A DNA stretch of 64,000 nt from Micromonospora rubida. Its GTDB lineage: Bacteria; Actinomycetota; Actinomycetes; Mycobacteriales; Micromonosporaceae. Below the pieces are notes generated by a model, which worked only from the letters and a program-made list of their open reading frames with translations, searched no databases and was not told the DNA's origin. Positions 21,161 to 32,693 of the stretch are shown in pieces. The translations under genes were made by a program, and so were the position numbers. The first letter of the stretch is position 1; every line of letters starts with the position of its first letter. Where the stretch lies: contig NZ_JAAALO010000006.1 in the NCBI RefSeq assembly GCF_009908295.1, positions 62,001 through 126,000 on the forward strand, read 5' to 3'.

Positions 21161-21166
21161 AGACTA
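21161..21166 (-). promoter_or_regulatory. -10 box of uvrC (leaderless type)
   Basis: TAGTCT lies 6 bases before the GTG of uvrC, so transcription would start at or next to the start codon. Its TAG is also the stop codon of the upstream secreted-hydrolase gene. Confidence 0.55.
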
Positions 21167-22510
21167 GCCGCCGGCCCCGACAGCCCAGATCACGCCGAGC
21201 TGGTCGACCTCGCTGCCGGAGCGGCCGAAGAAGCCGACGAGCCGGCCGCCGGGCGGGGCGGTGAAGGTCACCGCGTCCGAGGTCGGCGTGCCGCCGGAGA
21301 GGGTGCGCCCCAGGTTGGTGGTGAACCGGGCGGAGAAGATCCGCACCTTGCCGTCCTTCTTCCCCTGGGTGAGGGTGACCTGGGTGACGTGCTCGCCCTC
21401 GGCCAGGGCGAGGGTGGCCGGGTTGCCGCCCGTGCCGCCGTGGGTGAGGGTGGCGCCGCCGGCTAGGCCGACGCCGACCTGGTCGAGCCGGGCGCCCCCG
21501 CGCAGCGAGACGGCGGTGACCCGGGGTCCGACCCGGTCGGCGTCGGTGAACGGGGTGCCATCCGGGCCGCCCCAGGTGTCGCTGGCCCGCAGCCCGTCGG
21601 TGAGGGCCCAGGTGAACCAGGCGGCGTGCGGGTAGTGGTCGGACAGCGGGTCGCCGGCCGGGTCCAGGAACCGGGCGTGCTCGTTGTGGTAGCGGGTCAG
21701 GCCGAGCCGGACCAGCCGGTTGCCCCGGTAGAGGATCTTGTCGACCACCTCGCAGGCGTTGGTGACGTTCGCCGGGTCGCAGGTCAACGCCGGGCTGCCG
21801 AGCACCGGAGGAACCCCGCCGCGCTCCTGGCGCACCCACGCGTCGGTGAGGCCGTTGGCGGACACCAGGTCGCGGACGTTGTCGCCGACCCGGGTGTAGC
21901 GGGAGTTCAGGTCGCCCATCACGATCACCGCGTTGCCGGCGGAGTTCGCCGCGACGTACGCGGAGAGCTGGCTGATGTTGGACCGGCGGGCGGTGAAGTC
22001 GGCCTCGGTCGTGCCGGCGTTGGTGTGCACGTCGTAGAGGTCCACGAAGGCGCCCTCGGCGAGCCGGACCCGGGACCGGCTGAACCCCTTCGGGGTGAGG
22101 CAGTCGAAGCCGTTGCACTTGCTCCACTTGACCCGGACGAAGTCCGACACCGGGTAGTTGGACATCGTGTTGAGGCCGTCGCCGATGGGAACCCCGCCAC
22201 TGGTCGGCGTGCGGTGCGGGTGCCGGTCGGTGGCGTACAGGTCGGCGTGGTAGTTGAAGTCCTCCTGGACGTGCACGATGTCGTACGCGTTGACCCGCTC
22301 GCCGATGGGCCGGGTGTTGACCGCCGGCTTGCTGCCGGACAGCGGTTCGGGCAGGCCGGCGACGTTGTAGGTGAGCACCGAGAAGGTGCCGGACGTGACG
22401 GCGGCCGACGGGGCCGCGGATGCTGCGGCGGGCGCGGCGACGGCGGGCGCGGACGGGGGCAGCAGGGCGGCGAGCAGCGCCACGGGGGCGAGCAGGCGGG
22501 CGGATCTCAT
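21164..22510 (-). CDS. Secreted endonuclease/exonuclease/phosphatase-family protein with jacalin-like C-terminus
   Basis: The 448-residue protein has a Sec signal peptide (RSARLLAPVALLAALL, then an Ala-rich stretch to about residue 38). Residues 40-310 form an EEP fold with FSVLTYNVAGLPE, VHVQEDFNYH (metal-binding Glu), VIVMGDLNSRY and LSDHYPHAAW, close to bacterial sphingomyelinase C and DNase I. Residues 320-448 look like a jacalin-type lectin domain: the pattern GARLDQVGV and its near-repeat SEVDQLGVIW bracket a beta-rich stretch. The substrate could be a phospholipid or a nucleic acid. ATG 22510 has GAAGGG upstream. It is divergent from the secreted penicillin-acylase gene. Confidence 0.85.
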   Translation of the reverse strand: MRSARLLAPVALLAALLPPSAPAVAAPAAASAAPSAAVTSGTFSVLTYNVAGLPEPLSGSKPAVNTRPIGERVNAYDIVHVQEDFNYHADLYATDRHPHRTPTSGGVPIGDGLNTMSNYPVSDFVRVKWSKCNGFDCLTPKGFSRSRVRLAEGAFVDLYDVHTNAGTTEADFTARRSNISQLSAYVAANSAGNAVIVMGDLNSRYTRVGDNVRDLVSANGLTDAWVRQERGGVPPVLGSPALTCDPANVTNACEVVDKILYRGNRLVRLGLTRYHNEHARFLDPAGDPLSDHYPHAAWFTWALTDGLRASDTWGGPDGTPFTDADRVGPRVTAVSLRGGARLDQVGVGLAGGATLTHGGTGGNPATLALAEGEHVTQVTLTQGKKDGKVRIFSARFTTNLGRTLSGGTPTSDAVTFTAPPGGRLVGFFGRSGSEVDQLGVIWAVGAGG

Positions 22511-22743
22511 CCGATGTCCCTTCTCGACGGCGGGACCTGGTCCGGCCGACAGCGGCTCGGAGGGATCGAAGACTATCGAATGAATCCGGACGGCTCAACA
22601 ACCAAGGGCAACGGGCAGCCGATACAAGGATTGGCATCTTCCAATATCGGGGCGTGGAGATTACCATCCGGTAACTGAATGTTCTTCATGTAATGATCCG
22701 CACCCGTCCCGTGCCCTGATCCCCATCCCCCCGGAGGATCACC
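22511..22743. promoter_or_regulatory. Divergent promoter region of two secreted hydrolases
   Basis: This 233-bp gap is clearly more AT-rich than its surroundings. It holds the inverted repeats TTACC-ATCC-GGTAA (22661-22674) and TTGG-CATCTT-CCAA (22631-22644), and ATCGAA twice, 10 bases apart (from 22565). These are candidate operators or promoter elements; no -35/-10 pair is certain. Confidence 0.5.
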
Positions 22744-25700
22744 ATGTCCCGTCCCACCACCACGCGCCGCCTGCTGGCCGGCGCGACCGCCGCCGTCGGC
22801 GTCGCGGCCCTACTCGTCGCCTCCCCCACCCCATCCCCCGCCGTGGGCGCGCCGGCCACCACCGCCGCCGCCACGTTCGCCGCCAACGACTACTGCCTGG
22901 GCGAGTGCGGCGACATCGTGCCGCCCGGCCAGAACGGCAACGCCACCCTCGTCGAGATCCTCGCCAACCAGACGCTGGGCACCCTGCCCAAGCACTCCGC
23001 CGACCAGCTCGGCAAGTACTCCGACCTGGTCTACGGCTACGCCGGGCTGCGCGAGGAGCAGATCGGCAACTTCTTCAACGACGCCTCCTTCGGCGTCCCG
23101 GCCGGACAGGTCGAGCGCGACTACTCGCCCCGCTCCGACGTACGCATCCTGCGGGACAAGGCGACCGGCGTCCCGCACGTCACCGGCGCCACCCGCGGCG
23201 GCACCATGTACGGCGCCGGGTACGCCGGCGCCGAGGACCGGCTGTTCACCATGGACCTGCTGCGCCACGTCGGCCGGGGGACCCTCACCCCGTTCGCCGG
23301 CGGGTCGCCGGGCAACCGGGCCCTGGAGCAGAGCGTCTGGCGCAACTCGCCCTACACCGACGCCGACCTCCAGGCGCAGGTCGACGCGCTGCGCACGAAG
23401 GGCCCGCGCGGCGAGCAGCTCTACACCGACGTGCAGGAGTACATCGCCGGCATCAACGCCTACATCGGCGTCTGCATGGCCAACCGCAACTGCCCCGGCG
23501 AGTACGTGCTGACCGGGCACCTCGACGCGATCACCAACAAGGGTGGCCCCGAGCAGTTCCGGATGACCGACCTGATCGCCATCGCCGGCGTGGTCGGCGG
23601 CCTGTTCGGCGGCGGGGGCGGCAACGAGATGCAGTCCGCGCTGGTCCGCATCGCCGCCCGGGCCAAGTACGGCCCGGTCGAGGGCGACAAGGTGTGGACG
23701 GCCTTCCGCAGCCAGAACGACCCCGAGACGGTGCTGACCCTGCACAACGGGCAGAGCTTCCCGTACGGCAACGCCTCCCCGGACGCGGCCAGCGTGGCGC
23801 TGCCCGACGCCGGCTCCGCGAAGGTCGAACCGGTCTTCACCGACCCCACCGGCTCCGCCACCACCACCGCCGGCAGGGGCTCCGAGCTGGCCGCCGCGCT
23901 GTCCGGGCTGACCATCGACCCGGCGCACCGGGGCATGTCCAACGCGGCCCTGGTCTCCGGCGCCAACTCCACGACCGGTCACCCGGTCGCCGTGTTCGGC
24001 CCGCAGACCGGCTACTTCTCCCCGCAGCTACTGATGATCCAGGAGTTGCAGGGCCCGGGGATCAGCGCCCGGGGCGCCGCGTTCGCCGGCCTGAACCTCT
24101 ACGTGCTGCTCGGCCGGGGCCAGGACTACGCCTGGAGCGCCACCTCGGCGACCCAGGACATCACCGACACGTACGCGGTGCCGCTGTGCACCACCGACGG
24201 CAGCGCGCCCACCCTGGCCAGCACCCGCTACCTCTACCGTGGCCAGTGCCTGGCGATGGAGCAGCTCGCGCACACCAACAAGTGGAACCCGACGACCGCC
24301 GACAGCACGCCCGCCGGGTCGTACAAGCTCACCGCCTGGCGGACGAAGCTCGGCCTGGTCGCCTGGCGCGGGACCGTCGGCGGCAAGCCGCACGCCTTCA
24401 CCCAGCTCCGCTCCACCTACCGACACGAGGCCGACTCCGCGATCGGCTTCCAGATGTTCAACGACCCGACCCAGATGGGCTCCGCCGACGCCTTCACCGC
24501 CTCGGCGAACAACGTCGAGTACGCGTTCAACTGGTTCTACGTCAACTCCACCCAGTCGGCGTACTTCAACTCCGGGCTCAACCCGATGCGCGCCACCGGG
24601 TCGAACCCGAACCTGCCGATGAAGGCCGACGCCGCGTACGAGTGGCAGGGCTACCAGCCGGCGACGAACACCGCGACGTACGCCCCGCTGGCCGCCCACC
24701 CCGGCTCGGTCGACCAGGACTACTACGTGAGCTGGAACAACAAGCAGGCCAAGGACTTCGGGGGGGCCGACGGCAACTTCAGCTTCGGCGCCGTGCACCG
24801 GGGCAACCTGCTCGACCGGCCGCTCAAGGCGGCCCTCGCGACGGGGAAGAAGTTCGACCGGGCGTCGCTGACCAGCCTCGTGGAGCAGGCCGGCCTGACC
24901 GACCTGCGCGGGGCCGAGGTGCTCGACGAGCTGATCCGGGTGCTGGAGAGCCAGCCCGTCGGCGACACCGCCCTGGCCGCCGAGATCAGCCGGCTGAAGG
25001 CGTGGCGGCAGGCCGGCGCGCTGCGGGTGGAGACGGTTAAGGGCTCGAAGGTGTACCAGCACGCCGACGCGATCCGCACCTTCGACGCCTGGTGGCCGCT
25101 GCTGGTGCGGGGGATGTTCTCCGCCCCGCTCGGCCCGGACCTCTACCAGGCGCTGGTCAACACCCTCCAGATCGACGAGTCCCCCTCCGAGGCCCAGTCG
25201 CACAAGGGCTCGTCGTTCCAGTACGGCTGGTGGGGGTACGTCGACAAGGACCTGCGCTCGGTGCTCGGCGACCCGGTGGCCGGCGGCCTCGGCCGCACGT
25301 ACTGCGGCGGCGGAACCCTCGCCGGCTGCCGGCAGGTCCTGCTCGACACGCTGCGCGGCGCGGCGGCCACCCCGGCCGCCCAGGTCTACCCCGGCGACGC
25401 CACCTGCTCGGCGGGCGACCAGTGGTGCGCCGACGCGATCATCCAGTCGCCGCTGGGCGGGATCAAGCACGCCACGATCGCCTGGCAGAACCGGCCCACC
25501 TACCAGCAGGTGGTCTCGTTCCCCGCGAAGCGCGGCGACGACGTGACCAACCTCGCCGCCGGACGGCCGGCGACCGCGTCGAGCACCCAGTTCCTCTACC
25601 CCGCGAGCAAGGCGGTCGACGGGGACCTCGGCACCCGGTGGGCCAGCTCCCGCGACGACGACCAGACGCTCACCGTCGACCTGGGCTCCGTCCGAGCGGT

Positions 25701-25929
25701 GGGCCGGGTGGTGCTGGCCTGGGAGGCGGCGTACGCCCGGTCGTACCGGATCGAGGTGTCCGCCGACGGGACGACCTGGCGTACGGCCTGGTCGACCACG
25801 GCCGGCGACGGCGGCACCGACGTGGCGGCGTTCCCGGCCGGAAACGCCCGGTACGTGCGGATGCGCGGCCTGACCCGGGGCACCGAGTACGGCTTCTCGC
25901 TGTGGGAGATGTCGGTGTACGCCCGCTGA
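22744..25929 (+). CDS. Secreted penicillin acylase-family amidohydrolase with C-terminal F5/8C (discoidin) domain
   Basis: The 1,061-residue precursor has a signal peptide (TTTRRLLAGATAAVGVAALL, cleavage near residue 40; the twin Arg makes Tat export possible). The Ntn-hydrolase body carries the autocleavage site GM|SNAALVSGANSTTGHPVAVF: Ser399 would become the N-terminal nucleophile of the beta chain, as in penicillin and acyl-homoserine-lactone acylases. Residues from about 936 onward (NLAAGRPATASSTQF to the end) form an F5/8 type C carbohydrate/lipid-binding module. ATG 22744 has GGAGG 7 bases upstream. The substrate (beta-lactam, N-acyl homoserine lactone, lipopeptide) cannot be told from sequence. 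Confidence 0.9.
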   Translation: MSRPTTTRRLLAGATAAVGVAALLVASPTPSPAVGAPATTAAATFAANDYCLGECGDIVPPGQNGNATLVEILANQTLGTLPKHSADQLGKYSDLVYGYAGLREEQIGNFFNDASFGVPAGQVERDYSPRSDVRILRDKATGVPHVTGATRGGTMYGAGYAGAEDRLFTMDLLRHVGRGTLTPFAGGSPGNRALEQSVWRNSPYTDADLQAQVDALRTKGPRGEQLYTDVQEYIAGINAYIGVCMANRNCPGEYVLTGHLDAITNKGGPEQFRMTDLIAIAGVVGGLFGGGGGNEMQSALVRIAARAKYGPVEGDKVWTAFRSQNDPETVLTLHNGQSFPYGNASPDAASVALPDAGSAKVEPVFTDPTGSATTTAGRGSELAAALSGLTIDPAHRGMSNAALVSGANSTTGHPVAVFGPQTGYFSPQLLMIQELQGPGISARGAAFAGLNLYVLLGRGQDYAWSATSATQDITDTYAVPLCTTDGSAPTLASTRYLYRGQCLAMEQLAHTNKWNPTTADSTPAGSYKLTAWRTKLGLVAWRGTVGGKPHAFTQLRSTYRHEADSAIGFQMFNDPTQMGSADAFTASANNVEYAFNWFYVNSTQSAYFNSGLNPMRATGSNPNLPMKADAAYEWQGYQPATNTATYAPLAAHPGSVDQDYYVSWNNKQAKDFGGADGNFSFGAVHRGNLLDRPLKAALATGKKFDRASLTSLVEQAGLTDLRGAEVLDELIRVLESQPVGDTALAAEISRLKAWRQAGALRVETVKGSKVYQHADAIRTFDAWWPLLVRGMFSAPLGPDLYQALVNTLQIDESPSEAQSHKGSSFQYGWWGYVDKDLRSVLGDPVAGGLGRTYCGGGTLAGCRQVLLDTLRGAAATPAAQVYPGDATCSAGDQWCADAIIQSPLGGIKHATIAWQNRPTYQQVVSFPAKRGDDVTNLAAGRPATASSTQFLYPASKAVDGDLGTRWASSRDDDQTLTVDLGSVRAVGRVVLAWEAAYARSYRIEVSADGTTWRTAWSTTAGDGGTDVAAFPAGNARYVRMRGLTRGTEYGFSLWEMSVYAR

Positions 25930-25936
25930 CCCCCGC

Positions 25937-25975
25937 GACGGCGGCCGGCACGGATCATCCGTGCCGGCCGCCGTC
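25937..25975. terminator. Bidirectional terminator
   Basis: A perfect 19-bp inverted repeat with a one-base centre (25937-25955 and 25957-25975) lies between the convergent acylase and Rieske genes. Confidence 0.8.
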
Positions 25976-25979
25976 GTCG

Positions 25980-26465
25980 TCAGACGAGGGTGATTTGGTC
26001 GCCGTCGACCTTGATCTCCTTGGCCGCCAGCGGCTTCGTCGCCGGGCCCTGCTTCACCGAGCCGTCGGTGATGGAGAACTTGCTGTTGTGGCAGGTGCAG
26101 TTGATGGTGCCGCCGTCGACGTTCGACACCGGGCAGCCCTGGTGGGTGCAGATCGGGTCGAAACCCTTGAACGTGCCGGCCTCGGGCTGGGTGATCACCA
26201 CGCCCTTGCTGGCGTACACCGCGCCGCCGCCGACCGGGATGTCGGCGGTGCGGGCCAGCGGGGCGGACGAGTCCCGGTTGCCGCCCTCGGCGTCGCCCGC
26301 GCCGGTCGCGCCCGGGCCGCCGCTGGTCGGGGCGGGGCCGCCGTCGGTGTCGTCGTCGCTCCCGCAGGCCGACAGGACGACCGCCGCGCCCACCGCACCG
26401 GCACCGGCGAGGAGGGCACGGCGTGTCTGCGTGCCCGGAGGAGTCTGCGCCTGCTCGTCACTCAT
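25980..26465 (-). CDS. Rieske 2Fe-2S lipoprotein
   Basis: The 161-residue protein starts with a Tat-type signal (TRRALLAGAGAVGAAVVLSAC) whose lipobox LSAC predicts lipid attachment at Cys34. A Gly/Pro/Asp linker follows. The Rieske cluster-binding boxes CTHQGC (about residue 107) and CTCHNSKF (about residue 124) supply two Cys and two His. It is therefore an extracytoplasmic electron carrier anchored in the membrane; the partner is unknown, and no cytochrome bc genes are adjacent. It lies downstream of uvrA on the same strand, behind a terminator, and is convergent with the acylase gene. Confidence 0.9.
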   Translation of the reverse strand: MSDEQAQTPPGTQTRRALLAGAGAVGAAVVLSACGSDDDTDGGPAPTSGGPGATGAGDAEGGNRDSSAPLARTADIPVGGGAVYASKGVVITQPEAGTFKGFDPICTHQGCPVSNVDGGTINCTCHNSKFSITDGSVKQGPATKPLAAKEIKVDGDQITLV

Positions 26466-26580
26466 GTCTGGCCTCTCTGTCGACTGCCGCCGCCGTCACG
26501 ATCCGCGGCCGTACCCGCTGTCCACGGATCACGGCGCCTGCCGGTTCAACGAATAGACCACCGTGATCGCTCCGGGTCCG

Positions 26581-26619
26581 CGACGCGGCGGTGCCCGTCG
26601 CCGGGAGACCGCCGCGTCG
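26581..26619 (-). terminator. Terminator of uvrA
   Basis: A 12-bp perfect stem (26581-26592 with 26608-26619) with further pairing possible in the loop lies about 70 bases after the uvrA stop. Confidence 0.7.
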
Positions 26620-26686
26620 CTCACCTTCGGCCGGGTCCGGGTCCTCGGGTCGCCGCATACGTCGCCGGCCCGGAGCCGGCCAGGGG

Positions 26687-29632
<2,946 letters not shown>

Positions 29633-29982
29633 GGTCCGTGTACTCCCGGGAGAAGAAGGCAAGGAGGATCTGTCCGCTCCGGGGCGGTCCGGGGACTTCC
29701 GGGACGGCCCTGAGCGGTGGTGCGGGCGCAGAAGAAGCGCCTCGGCAACTCTAGCTCCGAGGTACGACAACTTCCCGCGCCCGCACATTCCCCCAGCTCA
29801 CGCCGGCTGTGCCGGATCGCCGCCCCGCCCTGCGGACGGCCCCCGGCGACGGCGTGACACCGACCACGGCCACGCCCGGTCACCCCCGCGCCGCCCGGCC
29901 CACCAGAGCGCGCGGGGCGACGTCGCAGCAACCCTCCGTCACCACACCCGCGCGGGCGGAGCGGCGGTGGGGACACCCTGCG
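29633..29982 (-). other. 350-bp gap upstream of uvrA
   Basis: There is no credible gene here. TAGAGT (29748-29753 on the minus strand) is a possible uvrA -10 box, which would give a leader of about 110 bases. I looked for an actinobacterial LexA box and found none. The rsgA stop lies at the right edge. Confidence 0.45.
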
Positions 29983-31035
29983 TCACGGTCGGCCCGTCCG
30001 GCGGCGCCCACCGCGCCAGCCGCCCCGGCGCTCGGCGGCCAGCCGGGTCTCCCGGCGCCGGGTCTCGAAGGCCACCTCCCGTTGCAGCTTGCGCCAGCTG
30101 TCGTACCGTCGGGCGGTCAGCTCGCCGGCGGCGAGGGCGTCGCGGACCGCGCAGCCCGGCTCGGCGTCGTGCGCGCAGTCGGCGTACCGGCAGTCGGTGG
30201 CCAGCTCGGTGATGTCGGCGAAGGCCCGGTCCAGCCCGACCGCGCCGTCGAGCAGGCCGACCGCCCGCACCCCCGGGGTGTCCAGCACCGCGCCGCCGCC
30301 GGGGACCGGGACCAGCGCCCGCCAGGTGGTGGTGTGCCGGCCCTTGCCGTCGACCCGGCGGATCGCCTGGGTCGGCATCACCACCGCCCCGGCCAGGGCG
30401 TTGACCAGGCTCGACTTGCCGGCGCCGGACGGCCCGAGCAGGGCCAGGGTGCGGCCCCGGCCGACGTGGGCGCGCAGCGGGTCGAGGCCGACGCCCCGCT
30501 CGGCGCTGACCGGCAGCACCGGCACCCCGGGTGCGACCCCGGCGAACTGCCGGGCGATCGCCGCCGGGTCGGCGGCGAGGTCGGCCTTGGTGAGCACCAC
30601 CAGCGGGGTGGCGCCCGACTCGTGGACCAGGGCGAGCAGCCGCTCGATGCGGGCGACGTCCGGCTCCGGGTGCACCGGCTCGACGACGGCGGCCGCGTCC
30701 AGGTTGGCGGCGAGCACCTGCCCGCTGGCGTCCTTGCCGGCGGTGCGGCGCACCAGCGCGGTGCGCCGGGGCAGCACGGCCTCCACGGTGACCGGCCCGT
30801 CCGGCCACGTGTGCAGGAGCACCCAGTCCCCCGCGCAGGGCAGCCGGGTCAGATCACTGGCGGCGGCGGCCAGCACCGCCGCGCCCAGGGTGGCGCGGAC
30901 CGGGCCGTCGGCGCCGAGCACGGTGCACACGCCGCGGTCGACCCGGGCCACCCGGCCCGGCCGCTGGTGGGTGCGGTTACGTACGTGGGTTGCCCGCTCG
31001 GCGTCCCAGCCGAGGGCGGTCAGGTCGATGGTCAT
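29983..31035 (-). CDS. rsgA: Ribosome small subunit-dependent GTPase RsgA
   Basis: RsgA is a circularly permuted GTPase that tests and releases the 30S subunit late in assembly. The 350-residue product has an N-terminal OB-like domain. The G motifs come in the permuted order: VVLTKADL (G4) near residue 145, then GPSGAGKSSLVN (G1) near residue 200 and LDTPGVRAVGL (G3) near residue 250. A zinc-binding CRYADCAHDAEPGC follows near residue 285. ATG 31035 has GAGAGG 5 bases upstream. It is divergent from the mycothiol-enzyme gene. Confidence 0.94.
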   Translation of the reverse strand: MTIDLTALGWDAERATHVRNRTHQRPGRVARVDRGVCTVLGADGPVRATLGAAVLAAAASDLTRLPCAGDWVLLHTWPDGPVTVEAVLPRRTALVRRTAGKDASGQVLAANLDAAAVVEPVHPEPDVARIERLLALVHESGATPLVVLTKADLAADPAAIARQFAGVAPGVPVLPVSAERGVGLDPLRAHVGRGRTLALLGPSGAGKSSLVNALAGAVVMPTQAIRRVDGKGRHTTTWRALVPVPGGGAVLDTPGVRAVGLLDGAVGLDRAFADITELATDCRYADCAHDAEPGCAVRDALAAGELTARRYDSWRKLQREVAFETRRRETRLAAERRGGWRGGRRRTGRP

Positions 31036-31201
31036 CGGAACCTCTCCGGTGTCGGGGTGAACGGTGGCGCGACTCGCGTGCTACGACCGGCATGGGCACC
31101 ACCTCCTCCGACGTCCCGGGTGCCGCGTACGACGCCGACGGTAGGGGGCGGGCCGACGCGCCGAAAGCGATTTCCACGGCGACGCCGAGGAAGCGGACCG
31201 C

Positions 31202-31207
31202 TAGGGT
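31202..31207 (+). promoter_or_regulatory. -10 box, leaderless type
   Basis: TAGGGT lies 6 bases before GTG 31214, which has no ribosome binding site, so a leaderless message is likely. Confidence 0.6.
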
Positions 31208-31213
31208 CGGATC

Positions 31214-31930
31214 GTGACCGCTGATCCGCTGCTGCTGACCGGTGACCTCGACGACGCCACGGCCCGCCTGTTCCGCACCACGGCCGCCCTCGACGACGCG
31301 GGCGTCGCCGCGCCGTGCCTGCTGCCCGGCTGGACCCGGGGGCACGTGCTGACCCACCTGGCCCGCAACGCCGACGGGTTCGTCAACCTGCTCACCGCCG
31401 CCCGCACCGGCGAACGCATCCCGATGTACGCCAGCGGCGCGGCCCGCGACGCCGACATCTCCGCCGGCGCGTCCCGGCCGCCCGCCGCCCACCTGGACGA
31501 CCTGCGCCGGTCGGCGGAGCGGTTCGCCGAGGCGGTCGCCGCCATGCCGGTCGAGGCGTGGGCGGCCACGGTGCAGACGCGACGCGGCCCGTGGCCGGCC
31601 GCCATGCTGGTCTGGGGGCGGCTGCGCGAGATCGAGGTGCACCACGTGGACCTGGCCACCGGGTACCGCCCGGCCGACTGGCCGGAGGCGTTCGCCCAGC
31701 GGCTGCTGCACGAGGTCGCGACCGGCCTGTCCGCCCGGCCCGACGCGCCGGCGATGGTGCTGCGCTTCGACGGCAGCCACCACGAGCTGGTCGTCGGCGA
31801 CCGCGCGACGGCGCCCACGATCACCGGCCCCGCCCCCGAACTCGCCGCCTGGCTGACCGGCCGCGGTGCCGGCGAGACGCTCGCCGTCGCCCCCGACGGT
31901 CCCCTGCCGAACCCACCCGAATGGATGTAG
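31214..31930 (+). CDS. Mycothiol-dependent maleylpyruvate isomerase-family protein
   Basis: The 238-residue protein has the DinB-like four-helix N-terminal domain of the mycothiol-dependent maleylpyruvate isomerase family. LPGWTRGHVLTHLARNADG (first metal-binding His, about residue 45) and REIEVHHVDLATGYRP (Glu and His, about residue 143) supply the metal site. It is probably a cytosolic thiol-transfer or isomerase enzyme using mycothiol; the exact substrate is unknown. Translation starts at GTG 31214, fixed by a -10 box 6 bases upstream. Four bases separate its stop from the MBL-fold gene, so the two are co-expressed. Confidence 0.87.
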   Translation: MTADPLLLTGDLDDATARLFRTTAALDDAGVAAPCLLPGWTRGHVLTHLARNADGFVNLLTAARTGERIPMYASGAARDADISAGASRPPAAHLDDLRRSAERFAEAVAAMPVEAWAATVQTRRGPWPAAMLVWGRLREIEVHHVDLATGYRPADWPEAFAQRLLHEVATGLSARPDAPAMVLRFDGSHHELVVGDRATAPTITGPAPELAAWLTGRGAGETLAVAPDGPLPNPPEWM

Positions 31931-31934
31931 CACC

Positions 31935-32588
31935 ATGACCTACAGCGGAGACGTCAGCCCCGGCGACGCGCCGGCCGTACGCGAACTCGACGGGCTCACC
32001 ATCACCAAAATGTCGGTGGGGCCGATGGACAACAACGCCTACCTGCTGCGGTGCACCGGCACCGGCGAGCAGTTGCTGATCGACGCCGCCAACGAGGCCC
32101 CCCGGCTGCTGGAGCTGGTCGGCGACGCCGGCCTGGCCACCGTGGTCACCACCCACCAGCACATGGACCACTGGGTGGCCCTGGAGGAGGTGGTCGCCAA
32201 GACCGGCGCCCGGCCGCTGGTGCACGCCGACGACGCCGCCGGCCTGCCGATCGAGGCGGACACCCTCGCCGACGGGGACACCGTGACCGTCGGCGACCGC
32301 GAGCTGGAGGTGATCCACCTGCGGGGGCACACCCCGGGCTCGATCGCCCTGCTCTACCGCGACCCGGCCGGCACCCCGCACCTGTTCACGGGGGACTCGC
32401 TTTTTCCCGGTGGGGTGGGCAATACGGACAAGGACCCGGAGCGCTTCGGTCAGCTCCTCAACGACGTGGAGCACCGCCTGTTCGACCGGCTGCCGGACGA
32501 GACGTGGTTCTACCCGGGGCACGGCGGGGACAGCACCCTCGGCGCGGAGCGCCCGTCGCTGCCCCAGTGGCGCGCACGCGGCTGGTAG
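31935..32588 (+). CDS. MBL-fold metallo-hydrolase (glyoxalase II-like)
   Basis: The 217-residue protein carries the metallo-beta-lactamase metal motifs TTHQHMDHW (HxHxDH), RGHTPGSIALLY, FTGDSLFPGGVGN and FYPGHGGD. These give the two-metal site of the hydroxyacylglutathione hydrolase-like branch. Coupling to the preceding mycothiol-dependent enzyme (4-base gap) suggests it acts on a mycothiol thioester or persulfide; that is inference. ATG 31935 is chosen because the longer frame overlaps the upstream gene. A U-rich terminator follows. Confidence 0.88.
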   Translation: MTYSGDVSPGDAPAVRELDGLTITKMSVGPMDNNAYLLRCTGTGEQLLIDAANEAPRLLELVGDAGLATVVTTHQHMDHWVALEEVVAKTGARPLVHADDAAGLPIEADTLADGDTVTVGDRELEVIHLRGHTPGSIALLYRDPAGTPHLFTGDSLFPGGVGNTDKDPERFGQLLNDVEHRLFDRLPDETWFYPGHGGDSTLGAERPSLPQWRARGW

Positions 32589-32603
32589 CGAACGTGTCTC
32601 ACG

Positions 32604-32644
32604 ACGCCCGGGGTTGGCTTTCGCCAGCTCCGGGCGTTTCCTTT
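32604..32644 (+). terminator. Intrinsic terminator after MBL-fold gene
   Basis: A stem built on ACGCCCGG and CCGGGCGT (32604-32611 with 32630-32637), extended by GGC/GCC pairs, is followed by TTTCCTTT. Confidence 0.75.
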
Positions 32645-32693
32645 CCTGCGCTCGCCTGCGATTGCGGAAAAGCGCAACCGGGACGGGTTCGCG

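Noticed and set aside
29633-29790. LexA/SOS box for uvrA, uvrB or uvrC
   Set aside because: I looked for the actinobacterial CGAAC-N4-GTTCG type pattern upstream of all three genes and found none.
31036-31213. A short plus-strand ORF near 31093 in the rsgA divergent gap
   Set aside because: It has no binding site or homology and overlaps the promoter of the next gene.
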